Assembly: GCA_905235775.1 (NCBI GenBank)
Contig: CAJOMY010000009.1
Coordinates: 1 to 18,979, forward strand
Direction: 5' to 3'
Source of the DNA: an uncultured Bacteroidales bacterium
GTDB taxonomy: Bacteria > Bacteroidota > Bacteroidia > Bacteroidales > UBA932
Length of the DNA: 18,979 nt
The position numbers and the translations under genes are program-made. Each line of letters begins with the position of its first letter. Positions within the stretch are counted from its first letter, which is position 1. This document shows, one piece after another, positions 7,334-14,591 of this stretch. The notes under the pieces were generated by a model. The model was not told the origin of the DNA. It did not search any database and saw only the letters and a list, made by a program, of their open reading frames with translations.

Positions 7334-8836
7334 ATGAAGGAAAGTATACGAATTGCCATTTTCTTCAGCATAATATTATGCTCCGTGCCGGTTTCCGGTC
7401 AATCCTTGAAGGAATATCGGGAACAGTCGATACAACGGATGGGTCTCTACCGGGAGTATAGTCAGACCCGGATACAAGCGTATAAGGCCCGGAAGAATGC
7501 TGAACTGGAGTCCTATATCCGCCAGGCGTGGGAAAAACTGCCGGGGCATAAGCCGATACCAAGGCAGGACCTGAACGAACCGGATGTCCCGCCCGTGCTG
7601 ATTCCTGATGACGAATCCGTTCCCGAGCCTGAAGACAACCCGATCGTTTTCGAGGGGGTGTATGATGTTCCACAAGAGCACCCTGAGCCACCGCGCCCCA
7701 TATTTCTATGGGAGGAGAGGCCGGATCCCGAGGCCCGGACGGTCTCGTTTTCGTCTTACGGGACACGCTGTACTGTCCGTTTTGACAAGACCCATATTCC
7801 GAAGATGCCCAATTCCGGAGAGGACGCAGTGGGAAATATGTGGGCTGTGCTCTGCTCCGGACAGCACGATAACCTTTTCTATGATTGCCTGTCCATCAAA
7901 CAGGAGCGGAACTTGTGTGACTGGGCCTATGTGAAGATGGTCGAGGCGCTCTCAAAAGAAATATACGGACCGGATTACAGTTGGGAGAGCATCGTGCTCC
8001 AGGCTTGTATTCTTCTCCAGTCCGGGTTCAAGCTGACTCTGGGCCGTGATGGCGACGATGATCTTCACTTGTTGTTGGCATCAGACTGCGATATGTTAAA
8101 CCGTTCATATTGGGAGATTGGCAACACCCATTATTTCTTGTTGGACAACTCTCAAGAACAAACTCTTTGTCTGATGGCACAGCTGCCAGGGGACTTCCGG
8201 CCAATGAACTTGTCCATTCTCTCCGAGAACAATTTTGCACAGAAAAGTTCACCTGTGCGCAGGCTTCAATCTCAACAATTTCCGGATGTGACCGTTGAGG
8301 TGACTGCGAACAGGAACTTGATAGATTTTTACAATGAATACCCGGAGACCTTCATCAACCACGACACGAAAACGCGCTGGAGGTTTTACGCACAGGCACA
8401 ATTGAGCGGAGTTGCGCAAAACTCTTTATATCCCGCTTTCAAGGAATTCATTGCAGGAAAGAGTGAACTTGAAGCCGCCAACATCATCCTGAACTTTGTT
8501 CAGACAGCTTTTGTCTATGAATATGACGATGTAGTCTGGGGACGTGACAGGGCCTTCTTTGCGGATGAAACTTTATATTATCCCTATTGTGATTGCGAGG
8601 ACCGTGCTATCCTGCTTTCCCGGATGATCCGAGATTTGCTGGGACTGGATGTCGTGCTCCTCTATTATCCTGGTCACCTGGCCTCCGCGGTTCATTTTAA
8701 CGGAGATGTGAAAGGTGACTATCTTATGTTCAAGGGCAGGAAATATGTGGTTTGCGATCCAACATACATTCCTGCCCCGGTGGGAATGACCATGCCGAAT
8801 ATGGACAATGGCACGGCCGTGATTATACCCTTGTGA
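7334..8836 (+). CDS. Secreted transglutaminase-like (papain-fold) protein
   Basis: A 500-residue protein starts at the ATG at 7334; an in-frame TTG at 7322 adds nothing useful. It has a signal peptide (cut after VSG, before Gln23). A charged helical segment follows, then a proline-rich linker (residues about 60-120, many PEP/PP), then a beta-rich middle. The C-terminus is a transglutaminase-like domain with the ordered triad: Cys421 in YCDCEDRA, His454 in HLASAVHF and Asp475 in VCDPTYI. The family includes peptidases, cross-linkers and inactive binders. The intact triad argues for an enzyme, perhaps a cysteine protease or amidase acting in the periplasm or on the surface. It shares direction and base composition with the three genes before it and is probably part of the same system. 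Its stop codon touches the stop codon of the minus-strand pseudogene downstream. Confidence 0.82.
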   Translation: MKESIRIAIFFSIILCSVPVSGQSLKEYREQSIQRMGLYREYSQTRIQAYKARKNAELESYIRQAWEKLPGHKPIPRQDLNEPDVPPVLIPDDESVPEPEDNPIVFEGVYDVPQEHPEPPRPIFLWEERPDPEARTVSFSSYGTRCTVRFDKTHIPKMPNSGEDAVGNMWAVLCSGQHDNLFYDCLSIKQERNLCDWAYVKMVEALSKEIYGPDYSWESIVLQACILLQSGFKLTLGRDGDDDLHLLLASDCDMLNRSYWEIGNTHYFLLDNSQEQTLCLMAQLPGDFRPMNLSILSENNFAQKSSPVRRLQSQQFPDVTVEVTANRNLIDFYNEYPETFINHDTKTRWRFYAQAQLSGVAQNSLYPAFKEFIAGKSELEAANIILNFVQTAFVYEYDDVVWGRDRAFFADETLYYPYCDCEDRAILLSRMIRDLLGLDVVLLYYPGHLASAVHFNGDVKGDYLMFKGRKYVVCDPTYIPAPVGMTMPNMDNGTAVIIPL

Positions 8837-9324
8837 TTACGGCGAATCGCCGAAGTCCTCGCGGAACTTCTTGACGAGCTCCTCCTGCCAGTAGCCGATC
8901 TCCTTCATCCGGCCGAAGAAGAAGCGGAGGGCCTTGAGGTCGAAGTTGCCCTTGAACGGATCATCCGTCTGCGGGATGAGGCCTTTCTTGTCCACCAGCT
9001 CGACCACTTCGCCGCCCACGCGGGTGATGTGGGCCTTGGCCGTGGTGAAGTGGAAATTCGTCAGCGTGACCATGCCGGGCTTCACATAGGCCTCGGCCAG
9101 GATATTCTCTGCCGCGCGGCCACTTGCTGGTCCGACATGCCGTTGACTCCGGAATCCGTGAGCATGTCCAGGTAGATATCCTTGTTCTGGAGGAGGAAGG
9201 TGTTGTTGCCCGCCTCCTGGAGGCGCTTGAGGCGTTCCTAGACGGGAAGAAGGGTAAGTTTTTGGATGACACGCACCTTGTGCATCTCGAGGGGGACCTG
9301 GTTCTCAGGTTGATGAATATTGAT
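8837..9324 (-). pseudogene. tnaA: Decayed tryptophanase / beta-eliminating lyase gene (tnaA-like)
   Basis: Read on the minus strand, three collinear pieces of a tryptophanase-family PLP enzyme remain. The N-terminal piece has MHKVRVIQKL, then an in-frame TAG (9238-9240), then ERLKRLQEAGNNTFLL and YLDMLTDSGVNGMSDQQ (compare the family's LLTDSGTGAMSD). A frame change and deletion at about 9120 lead to RAAENILAEAYVKPGMVTL, TNFHFTTAKAHITRVGGE and DDPFKGNFDL (compare E. coli YDFKGNFDLE). A second deletion removes most of the enzyme, including the PLP-lysine region, and joins directly to a C-terminus ALRFFFGRMKEI (compare PKQLRFFTARF of tyrosine phenol-lyase). No ATG is in place at the expected start near 9324. 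Tryptophanase and tyrosine phenol-lyase are too similar to separate on fragments. The gene cannot make active enzyme. Identity rests on recalled motifs. Confidence 0.72.
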
Positions 9325-9363
9325 ATTTCTCGCAAACGAAGGCCCGAGGTAGAAAAAACTTGG

Positions 9364-9371
9364 TATATTTG
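9364..9371 (+). promoter_or_regulatory. TATATTTG -7 box for the DUF554 gene
   Basis: A perfect TAnnTTTG box ends 8 nt before the ATG at 9380. The upstream TTG element is not obvious at the usual distance. The expected transcription start falls within a few bases of the ATG, so the mRNA should be leaderless or nearly so. Confidence 0.6.
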
Positions 9372-9379
9372 CAACCGTT

Positions 9380-10069
9380 ATGTTAGGAACGATCGTCAAC
9401 ACCGGGTGTATTATCGTCGGCTCCGTGGTGGGGAGCCTCCTCAGGAAAGGTCTCGGAGAGAAATACCAGCATGCCCTGTACAATGCGATGGGCCTCGCTT
9501 CGCTGGCGCTCGGCGCCAACACCTTCGTGCAGAACATGCCGAAGAGCGAGTTCCCCGTGCTCTTCATCCTGTCCATCGCCCTGGGCGGCATCCTCGGCAC
9601 GGCGCTCGACCTGGACGGCCGCACCAAGCGGCTCATCGCCAAGCGCGGCGGCGAAGGGCTCGCCAACGGACTCATTTCCGCCTGCCTGCTCTTCTGCGTG
9701 GGGACTTTCAGCATCGTGGGCCCCATCCTGAGCGCCACCACGGGGGACAACACCTTCCTGTATACCAACGCCACCCTTGATTTTGTGACTTCGATGGTCT
9801 TCGCAACCACCTACGGCATCGGGATCATCTTCGCCGCGCCCATCCTCTTCTGCTGGCAGGGCGCGTTCTGGCTGCTCGGCAAGTTCGCGGCTTCCAGCCC
9901 GCTGCTGCACGGGACGATGATCAACGAAATGGCCATCGTCGGCGGCCTGCTCATCATCTCCTCCGGCCTGTCGCTGCTGCAAGTCAAGGACTGCAAGACC
10001 CTCAACTACATCCTTGCCCTGCTCGTTCCGGTGCTCTGGTTCCTGGGCAAGGCCCTGCTGGGGCTGTAG
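9380..10069 (+). CDS. DUF554 (YqgA-like) inner-membrane protein
   Basis: This 229-residue, strongly hydrophobic protein begins MLGTIVNTGCIIVGSVVGSL, the typical N-terminus of the DUF554/YqgA family, which fixes the start. About six or seven membrane segments can be seen, with family-like stretches at ALYNAMGLASLALGANTF, IALGGILGTALDLDGR, GLISACLLFCVGTFSIVGP and INEMAIVGGLLIISSGLSLL. Length matches the family (about 230). The function of DUF554 proteins is not established; a transport role is usually assumed. It is divergent from the tnaA remnant and sits 85 bp before the trp promoter. No clear terminator separates it from the trp operon. Codon use is GC-rich like the trp genes. Confidence 0.92.
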   Translation: MLGTIVNTGCIIVGSVVGSLLRKGLGEKYQHALYNAMGLASLALGANTFVQNMPKSEFPVLFILSIALGGILGTALDLDGRTKRLIAKRGGEGLANGLISACLLFCVGTFSIVGPILSATTGDNTFLYTNATLDFVTSMVFATTYGIGIIFAAPILFCWQGAFWLLGKFAASSPLLHGTMINEMAIVGGLLIISSGLSLLQVKDCKTLNYILALLVPVLWFLGKALLGL

Positions 10070-10154
10070 CCCGGGGTGTCGGAAACGGGGGCGGGAGAAA
10101 CAACTGCGGCGGCAGAAAGGATAAGTGCGAACAGCCTGCAAAAACCCGATTTTC

Positions 10155-10187
10155 TTGATACAGGAACGGATTATTTTTTTAACTTTG
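10155..10187 (+). promoter_or_regulatory. trp operon promoter
   Basis: TTG (10155-10157), a 22-nt spacer and TAACTTTG (10180-10187) fit the Bacteroidetes promoter pattern. The expected transcription start near 10192-10195 is only a few bases before the leader-peptide ATG at 10199, so the leader peptide is probably translated from a near-leaderless 5' end. Confidence 0.7.
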
Positions 10188-10198
10188 CATCCGGTATA

Positions 10199-10249
10199 AT
10201 GAAGCACACGAATGCATATTGGTGGTGGCGCCTGTTACAACTCCGGTAG
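10199..10249 (+). CDS. trpL: trp operon leader peptide with three consecutive Trp codons
   Basis: The short frame ATG to TAG encodes MKHTNAYWWWRLLQLR, with three tandem TGG codons at 10220-10228. It lies just after the promoter and upstream of a strong hairpin and trpB. That is the classic architecture of ribosome-mediated attenuation: when charged tRNA-Trp is scarce, the ribosome stalls on the TGG run and changes the downstream fold. Three adjacent TGG codons in a 16-codon frame at this exact place are very unlikely by chance. The layout agrees with the 'Bacteroid-trp' RNA motif described upstream of trp genes in Bacteroidetes. Confidence 0.88.
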   Translation: MKHTNAYWWWRLLQLR

Positions 10250-10294
10250 TCGTAAGAGGTTGACGCTCCCCATGCATTCACAAAAGAATCATAC

Positions 10295-10326
10295 AAGGGC
10301 CCTGCCGCACTGCGACGGGGCCCTTT
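10295..10326 (+). terminator. Attenuator terminator hairpin upstream of trpB
   Basis: AAGGGCCC (10295-10302) pairs with GGGCCCTT (10318-10325). The stem continues inward, TGCCGC with GCGACG, with one C-A mismatch and a loop of ACT. This makes a very stable 14-bp-arm hairpin, 31 bp before trpB. The T-run is short (TTT), so termination may be less complete than in a textbook terminator. Confidence 0.75.
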
Positions 10327-10356
10327 CCAATGTCAAGACAGAAACACAGAACAGAC

Positions 10357-11538
10357 ATGAGTTATTTGGTAGACCAAGAAGGTTATTACGGCGAATTCGG
10401 CGGAGCCTATGTCCCCGAGATTCTCCACAAGTGCGTGACAGACCTCCAGCAGGCTTATCTCCCCATCCTGGAGAGTGCGGATTTCCAGCGTGAGTTCCGC
10501 GCCCTGCTCTGCGACTACGTGGGCCGGCCGAGCCCCCTCTACTTCGCCCGGCGACTGTCAGAGCGCCATGGCACGCAGATTTACCTCAAGCGCGAGGATC
10601 TCAACCACACCGGCGCGCACAAGATCAACAACACTGTCGGGCAGATCCTCGTGGCGCGCAAGATGGGAAAGAAGCGCATCATCGCCGAGACGGGCGCCGG
10701 CCAGCACGGCGTGGCGACGGCCACCGTCTGTGCACTCATGGACATGGAATGCGTGGTCTACATGGGCGAGACCGACGTGGCGCGCCAGCGGGTCAACGTC
10801 GAGAAAATGAAGATGCTCGGTGCCACCGTCGTGCCCGTCCACTCCGGCAACAAGACCCTCAAGGACGCCACCAACGAGGCCATCCGCGACTGGTGCTGCC
10901 ATCCCGCCGACACCTTTTATATCATCGGCTCCACCGTCGGCCCGCACCCGTATCCCGGCATGGTGGCCCGCCTGCAGTCCGTCATCAGCGAGGAGATCAA
11001 GGGCCAGCTGCTGGAGCAGACCGGCCGCGACTGGCCTGACTACCTGATGGCCTGCGTGGGCGGCGGATCCAATGCCGGCGGCACCATCTACCACTACATT
11101 GACGACACGCGCGTGAAGATCGTGCTCGCCGAGGCGGGCGGCCTGGGCGTGGACAGCGGCAAGACCGCCGCCACCATCGCCCTCGGGCAGGTGGGCATCC
11201 TGCACGGCGCCAAGAGCTACGTGATCCAGAGTCCGGACGGACAGATCGAGGAACCGTACTCCATCAGCGCCGGCCTGGACTACCCGGGCATCGGCCCGAT
11301 GCACGCCAATCTGGCGGCGCAGGGGCGCGCCCGTGTCATTCCCGTGAACGACGACGAAGCCATCGCCGCCGCTTTCGAACTCACCCGTCTCGAAGGCATC
11401 ATCCCGGCCCTCGAGAGCGCCCACGCCCTCGGCGCCCTGCCCAAGATGCAGTTCCGGCCGGAGGATGTCGTCGTACTGACCGTTTCCGGCCGCGGCGACA
11501 AGGATATTGAGACTTACCTCCAGCATATCAAGAAATGA
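10357..11538 (+). CDS. trpB: Tryptophan synthase beta chain
   Basis: TrpB joins indole (channelled from TrpA) and L-serine to make tryptophan, using PLP. The 393-residue product has the TrpB1-type start MSYLVDQEGYYGEFGGAYVP, the PLP-binding lysine (Lys89) in NHTGAHKINN, and the phosphate-binding glycine loop CVGGGSNAGG. Length fits the family. I chose the ATG at 10357. An in-frame ATG at 10330 would add nine polar residues not typical of TrpB and would start right beside the attenuator hairpin. trpB is first in the operon, and its last codons overlap trpE by 4 bp (ATGA), which implies translational coupling. Confidence 0.97.
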   Translation: MSYLVDQEGYYGEFGGAYVPEILHKCVTDLQQAYLPILESADFQREFRALLCDYVGRPSPLYFARRLSERHGTQIYLKREDLNHTGAHKINNTVGQILVARKMGKKRIIAETGAGQHGVATATVCALMDMECVVYMGETDVARQRVNVEKMKMLGATVVPVHSGNKTLKDATNEAIRDWCCHPADTFYIIGSTVGPHPYPGMVARLQSVISEEIKGQLLEQTGRDWPDYLMACVGGGSNAGGTIYHYIDDTRVKIVLAEAGGLGVDSGKTAATIALGQVGILHGAKSYVIQSPDGQIEEPYSISAGLDYPGIGPMHANLAAQGRARVIPVNDDEAIAAAFELTRLEGIIPALESAHALGALPKMQFRPEDVVVLTVSGRGDKDIETYLQHIKK

Positions 11539-12926
11539 AACAATTCTGTTATACACTTGTCAGCCGCGACCTGCCCGGCGATCTGCACACGCCCGTGTCC
11601 GCTTACCTCCGCCTGCGGGACGCCTCGCCGCGTTCCATCCTGATGGAGAGCAGCGATTATCATTCCGGGCGGGACGCCCGTTCATTCATCGCCGTGGAGC
11701 CGCTCGCCGAAGTGGGCATCGCCCACGGAACCGGCTTCCAGGCCCTTCCAGACGGTTCCCGAATCGAAAAAGGCATCTCTGCGAACTACACCACAGACCA
11801 ACTTGTTCGCGAATTCATGGAAGCGTTCCGGTTAAGTAACAAAAATGTTTCGATGTGGGGATTCACCACTTTCAACGCCGTCCGTTACTTCGAGGACATC
11901 CCAGTCAAGGACGAGACCCACGCGGAGCACGACGCCCCGGACCTGCTGTACATCCTGTTCCGCTTCACGCTTGAATTCGACCACTTCCGAAACCGCCTGA
12001 CGCTCCATGAACTGGTGCCGGAGGGCGCGGAGCCGCAGGCGGAACGCATCGTGCGCCTGCTGGGCCACGCCGCCGCCAACCTTTATGATTTCCGCCCGGT
12101 GGGCGAAGTCAGCTCGCCGCTCACCGACGAGCAGCACATGGACAATATCCGCCGCGGCATCGCACACTGCCGGCGCGGCGACGTCTTCCAGGTGGTCCTG
12201 TCGCGCCGCTTCATGCAGCGCTACGAGGGCGACGACTTCCAGCTCTACCGCGCCCTGCGCAGCATCAATCCGTCCCCGTACCTGTTCTACATGGACTTCG
12301 GCGGCTACCGCATTTTCGGCTCCTCGCCGGAGACGCACTGCCGCATCGAGGGCGGACGCGCGTATATTGACCCCATCGCGGGCACTACGCGCCGCACCGG
12401 CGACGACGCCGAAGACGCCCGCGGGGCGCAGTTCCTGCGCGACGATCCCAAGGAGAACGCCGAGCACGTGATGCTCGTGGACCTGGCGCGCAACGACCTG
12501 TCCCGCAACTGCCACGGCGTCCGGGTGGACTTCTACAAGGAATTGCAGTACTACTCGCACGTCATCCACCTCGTCAGCCGCGTCAGCGGAACGCTGGACG
12601 AGGGGGCCGACCCCATGCGCAGCTTCATCGACACCTTCCCCGCCGGCACGCTGTCCGGCGCCCCGAAGGTCCGCGCCATGCAGATCATCACCGAACTGGA
12701 GCCCCACAGCCGCGGAGCCTACGGCGGCTGCGTCGGCAGCATCTCTTTCAACGGCACGCTCAACCAGGCCATCACCATTCGTTCCTTCGTGAGCCGCGGC
12801 GGCGAACTCTGGTTCCAGGCCGGCGGCGGCATCGTCGCCAAAAGCGACCCCGCCTGCGAACTCCAGGAAGTCAACAACAAACTCGGCGCGCTCCGCAAAG
12901 CCATTGAGATCGCCGCAAACCTTTGA
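11535..12926 (+). CDS. trpE: Anthranilate synthase component I
   Basis: TrpE converts chorismate to anthranilate with ammonia supplied by TrpG, the first committed step. The 463-residue protein has the chorismate-enzyme C-terminal domain: FGSSPETHCRIEGG, DPIAGTTRRTG, ENAEHVMLVDLARNDL, FPAGTLSGAPKVRAM, GAYGGCVGSISFNG and FQAGGGIVAKSDP are all intact. Near the N-terminus, LMESSD matches the LLES-type tryptophan-binding motif, so feedback inhibition by tryptophan is likely. It overlaps trpB by 4 bp, and trpG follows after 5 bp. Confidence 0.97.
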   Translation: MKQFCYTLVSRDLPGDLHTPVSAYLRLRDASPRSILMESSDYHSGRDARSFIAVEPLAEVGIAHGTGFQALPDGSRIEKGISANYTTDQLVREFMEAFRLSNKNVSMWGFTTFNAVRYFEDIPVKDETHAEHDAPDLLYILFRFTLEFDHFRNRLTLHELVPEGAEPQAERIVRLLGHAAANLYDFRPVGEVSSPLTDEQHMDNIRRGIAHCRRGDVFQVVLSRRFMQRYEGDDFQLYRALRSINPSPYLFYMDFGGYRIFGSSPETHCRIEGGRAYIDPIAGTTRRTGDDAEDARGAQFLRDDPKENAEHVMLVDLARNDLSRNCHGVRVDFYKELQYYSHVIHLVSRVSGTLDEGADPMRSFIDTFPAGTLSGAPKVRAMQIITELEPHSRGAYGGCVGSISFNGTLNQAITIRSFVSRGGELWFQAGGGIVAKSDPACELQEVNNKLGALRKAIEIAANL

Positions 12927-12931
12927 GCACC

Positions 12932-13495
12932 ATGAAGATTGCAATCATAGACAATTACGACTCATTCACCTATAATCTGGCGCACCTCGTCCGCTCGCTG
13001 GGCGGCACGGTCAGCGTCCTGCGTAACGACCGCTTCGGGCTCGACGAACTCGCGGCCTTCGACAAGATCCTCCTCTCGCCGGGTCCGGGCATCCCGTCCG
13101 AGGCCGGGCTCATGCCCGACGTCATCCGGCGCTACGCCTCCGACAAGCCCATCCTGGGCATCTGTCTGGGCGAGCAGGCCATCGGCGAAGCTTTCGGCGG
13201 CACGCTCGTCAACCTGGACAGCGTCTTCCACGGCGTGCAGACCCCCTGCCGCGTCGTCGCGGACGACTATCTCTTCGCCGGATTGCCGGCGGAATTTCCC
13301 GTCGGGCGCTATCACTCCTGGGTGGTCGATGCCGACACGATGCCCTCCTGCCTGGAGGCTACGGCGCTGAGCCCGGAAGGCCAGGTCATGGCCCTGCGCC
13401 ACCGCAGCCTGGACCTGCGCGGCCTGCAGTTCCACCCCGAGAGCATCCTCACCCCGGATGGGGAGACTATTATTAATAATTGGTTGAATCATTAA
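12932..13495 (+). CDS. trpG: Anthranilate synthase component II (glutamine amidotransferase)
   Basis: TrpG releases ammonia from glutamine for TrpE. The 187-residue class I amidotransferase has the oxyanion motif SPGPGIPSEAG, the catalytic Cys78 in LGICLGEQAIG, and His168-Pro-Glu170 in LQFHPESIL. In this enzyme the usual GHQ after the Cys is GEQ. The start at 12932 (MKIAIIDNYDSFTYNL) is the canonical family N-terminus; an in-frame TTG at 12923 lies before the proper start. It is not fused to trpD, which begins 12 bp after its stop. A pabA-type dual role is possible, but the context makes trp the main job. Confidence 0.96.
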   Translation: MKIAIIDNYDSFTYNLAHLVRSLGGTVSVLRNDRFGLDELAAFDKILLSPGPGIPSEAGLMPDVIRRYASDKPILGICLGEQAIGEAFGGTLVNLDSVFHGVQTPCRVVADDYLFAGLPAEFPVGRYHSWVVDADTMPSCLEATALSPEGQVMALRHRSLDLRGLQFHPESILTPDGETIINNWLNH

Positions 13496-13507
13496 AAATT
13501 ACGCAAT

Positions 13508-14503
13508 ATGAAACAGTATCTGACCCAACTCATCGAAGGCGAGACGCTCTCCCGCCAGCAGGCCCATGACATCCTGCTCGGCATCACCCGCGAGCAGTAC
13601 AACGACGCCCAGATCGCGGCCCTGCTGATGGCTCTGCAGACGCGCGGCGTCACCGTAGACGAACTCCTCGGCTTCCGGGACGGCCTGCTGGAGACCGGCA
13701 GGCACGTCGACCTCGACGGCTACAACACCCTGGACATCGTGGGCACGGGCGGCGACGGCAAGAACACCTTCAACATTTCCACCTGCGCGGCTTTCGTGAT
13801 TGCCGGAGCCGGCTATAAGGTATCCAAACACGGCAACGGTGCCAGCACCTCCGTCAGCGGCGCCAGCACCGTTCTGGAAGCCCACGGAGTCAAGTTCACC
13901 GATAACCCGGACATCCTCCGCCGCTCCCTGGACGAGGCGGGCGTCTGCTACCTCCATGCACCGCTCTTCGCCTATGGCATGAAGTTCGTCGGGCCCGTGC
14001 GCCGCGCGCTCGGGATCCCCACCTGCTTCAACCTCCTGGGCCCGCTCGTGAACCCCTGCCAGCCGAAGAACTCCCTGCACGGCACCGCCACCCAGGCCCA
14101 GCAGCGCCTCTATGTGCGCGCCCACCAGAAGATTGGCGACAACTACGGCGTGGTCACCAGCTATGACGGCTACGACGAGATCTCGCTGACATCCGGCTTC
14201 AAGCTCGTCACCCCCCACTTCGAGAAAGTGTTCACTCCCAAGGACCTGGGACTCAACTACGTGGAGCCCAAGGACATCTACGGCGGATCAACGGCGGCCG
14301 AGGCCTGCGCCATCTTCGACGCCGTGCTGGAAGGCACGGCCACGGAGGCGCAGAAATCCGTCATCCTCGCCAACGCCGCCTGCGGCATCTCGGTGATCGA
14401 CCGCAACCTCTCCGTCGAGGAGTCCATCGCGCTCTGCCGCGAGTCGCTCGACAGCGGCGCAGCGCGGCGTGCCTTCCGGAAGTTCCTCGAGATCAATAGT
14501 TGA
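13508..14503 (+). CDS. trpD: Anthranilate phosphoribosyltransferase
   Basis: TrpD transfers the phosphoribosyl group of PRPP to anthranilate. The 331-residue product carries the GTGGDGKNTFNIST signature at about residues 79-92 (PRPP-binding glycine loop), KHGNGASTSVSGASTVLE, and the late motif NLLGPLVNPCQPK. In this protein the usual KHGNR(A/S) reads KHGNGAS, a variant worth noting but still compatible with the fold. Length is normal. An 88-bp gap separates it from trpC, the largest gap in the operon. Confidence 0.96.
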   Translation: MKQYLTQLIEGETLSRQQAHDILLGITREQYNDAQIAALLMALQTRGVTVDELLGFRDGLLETGRHVDLDGYNTLDIVGTGGDGKNTFNISTCAAFVIAGAGYKVSKHGNGASTSVSGASTVLEAHGVKFTDNPDILRRSLDEAGVCYLHAPLFAYGMKFVGPVRRALGIPTCFNLLGPLVNPCQPKNSLHGTATQAQQRLYVRAHQKIGDNYGVVTSYDGYDEISLTSGFKLVTPHFEKVFTPKDLGLNYVEPKDIYGGSTAAEACAIFDAVLEGTATEAQKSVILANAACGISVIDRNLSVEESIALCRESLDSGAARRAFRKFLEINS

Positions 14504-14591
14504 TGCTGTTTTGCGCAACCTGTTGAATTTTAGCTATTTGTGAAACTAACCGGTTCCTTTTGGATACAGTTACTTTGACAACTACTTTATT

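Larger units (their letters stand above)
10199..10326 (+). promoter_or_regulatory. trp attenuator leader (Bacteroid-trp type) with alternative pairings
   Basis: GAATGCAT (10210-10217, just 5' of the Trp codons) is a perfect 8-bp complement of ATGCATTC (10272-10279). The latter can instead form a local hairpin with GAATCAT (10286-10292, one bulged C). CAACTC (10238-10243) can pair with GAGGTTG (10256-10262, one bulge) right at the leader stop codon. A ribosome stalled at 10220-10228 would cover the first of these and disturb the CAACTC helix. I could not find by eye a single convincing antiterminator that captures the 5' arm of the terminator hairpin, so the exact switching scheme stays open. 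Confidence 0.7.

Noticed and set aside
9124..9780. 218-codon plus-strand open frame across the tnaA relic and DUF554 gene
   Set aside because: It is antisense to the tryptophanase pieces and then out of frame with the clearly real DUF554 gene.
10330..10356. Upstream in-frame ATG for trpB
   Set aside because: It would begin beside the terminator hairpin and add nine polar residues not seen in TrpB; the ATG at 10357 fits the family.
11832..12944. 370-codon minus-strand open frame opposite trpE
   Set aside because: Shadow of a GC-rich gene; alanine/valine-rich with no recognisable motif. Similar antisense frames over trpB and trpG are rejected for the same reason.
14570..14577. TTACTTTG before trpC as an internal promoter
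   Set aside because: It deviates at the key A of TAnnTTTG and no TTG lies at the right distance, so it is too weak to annotate.
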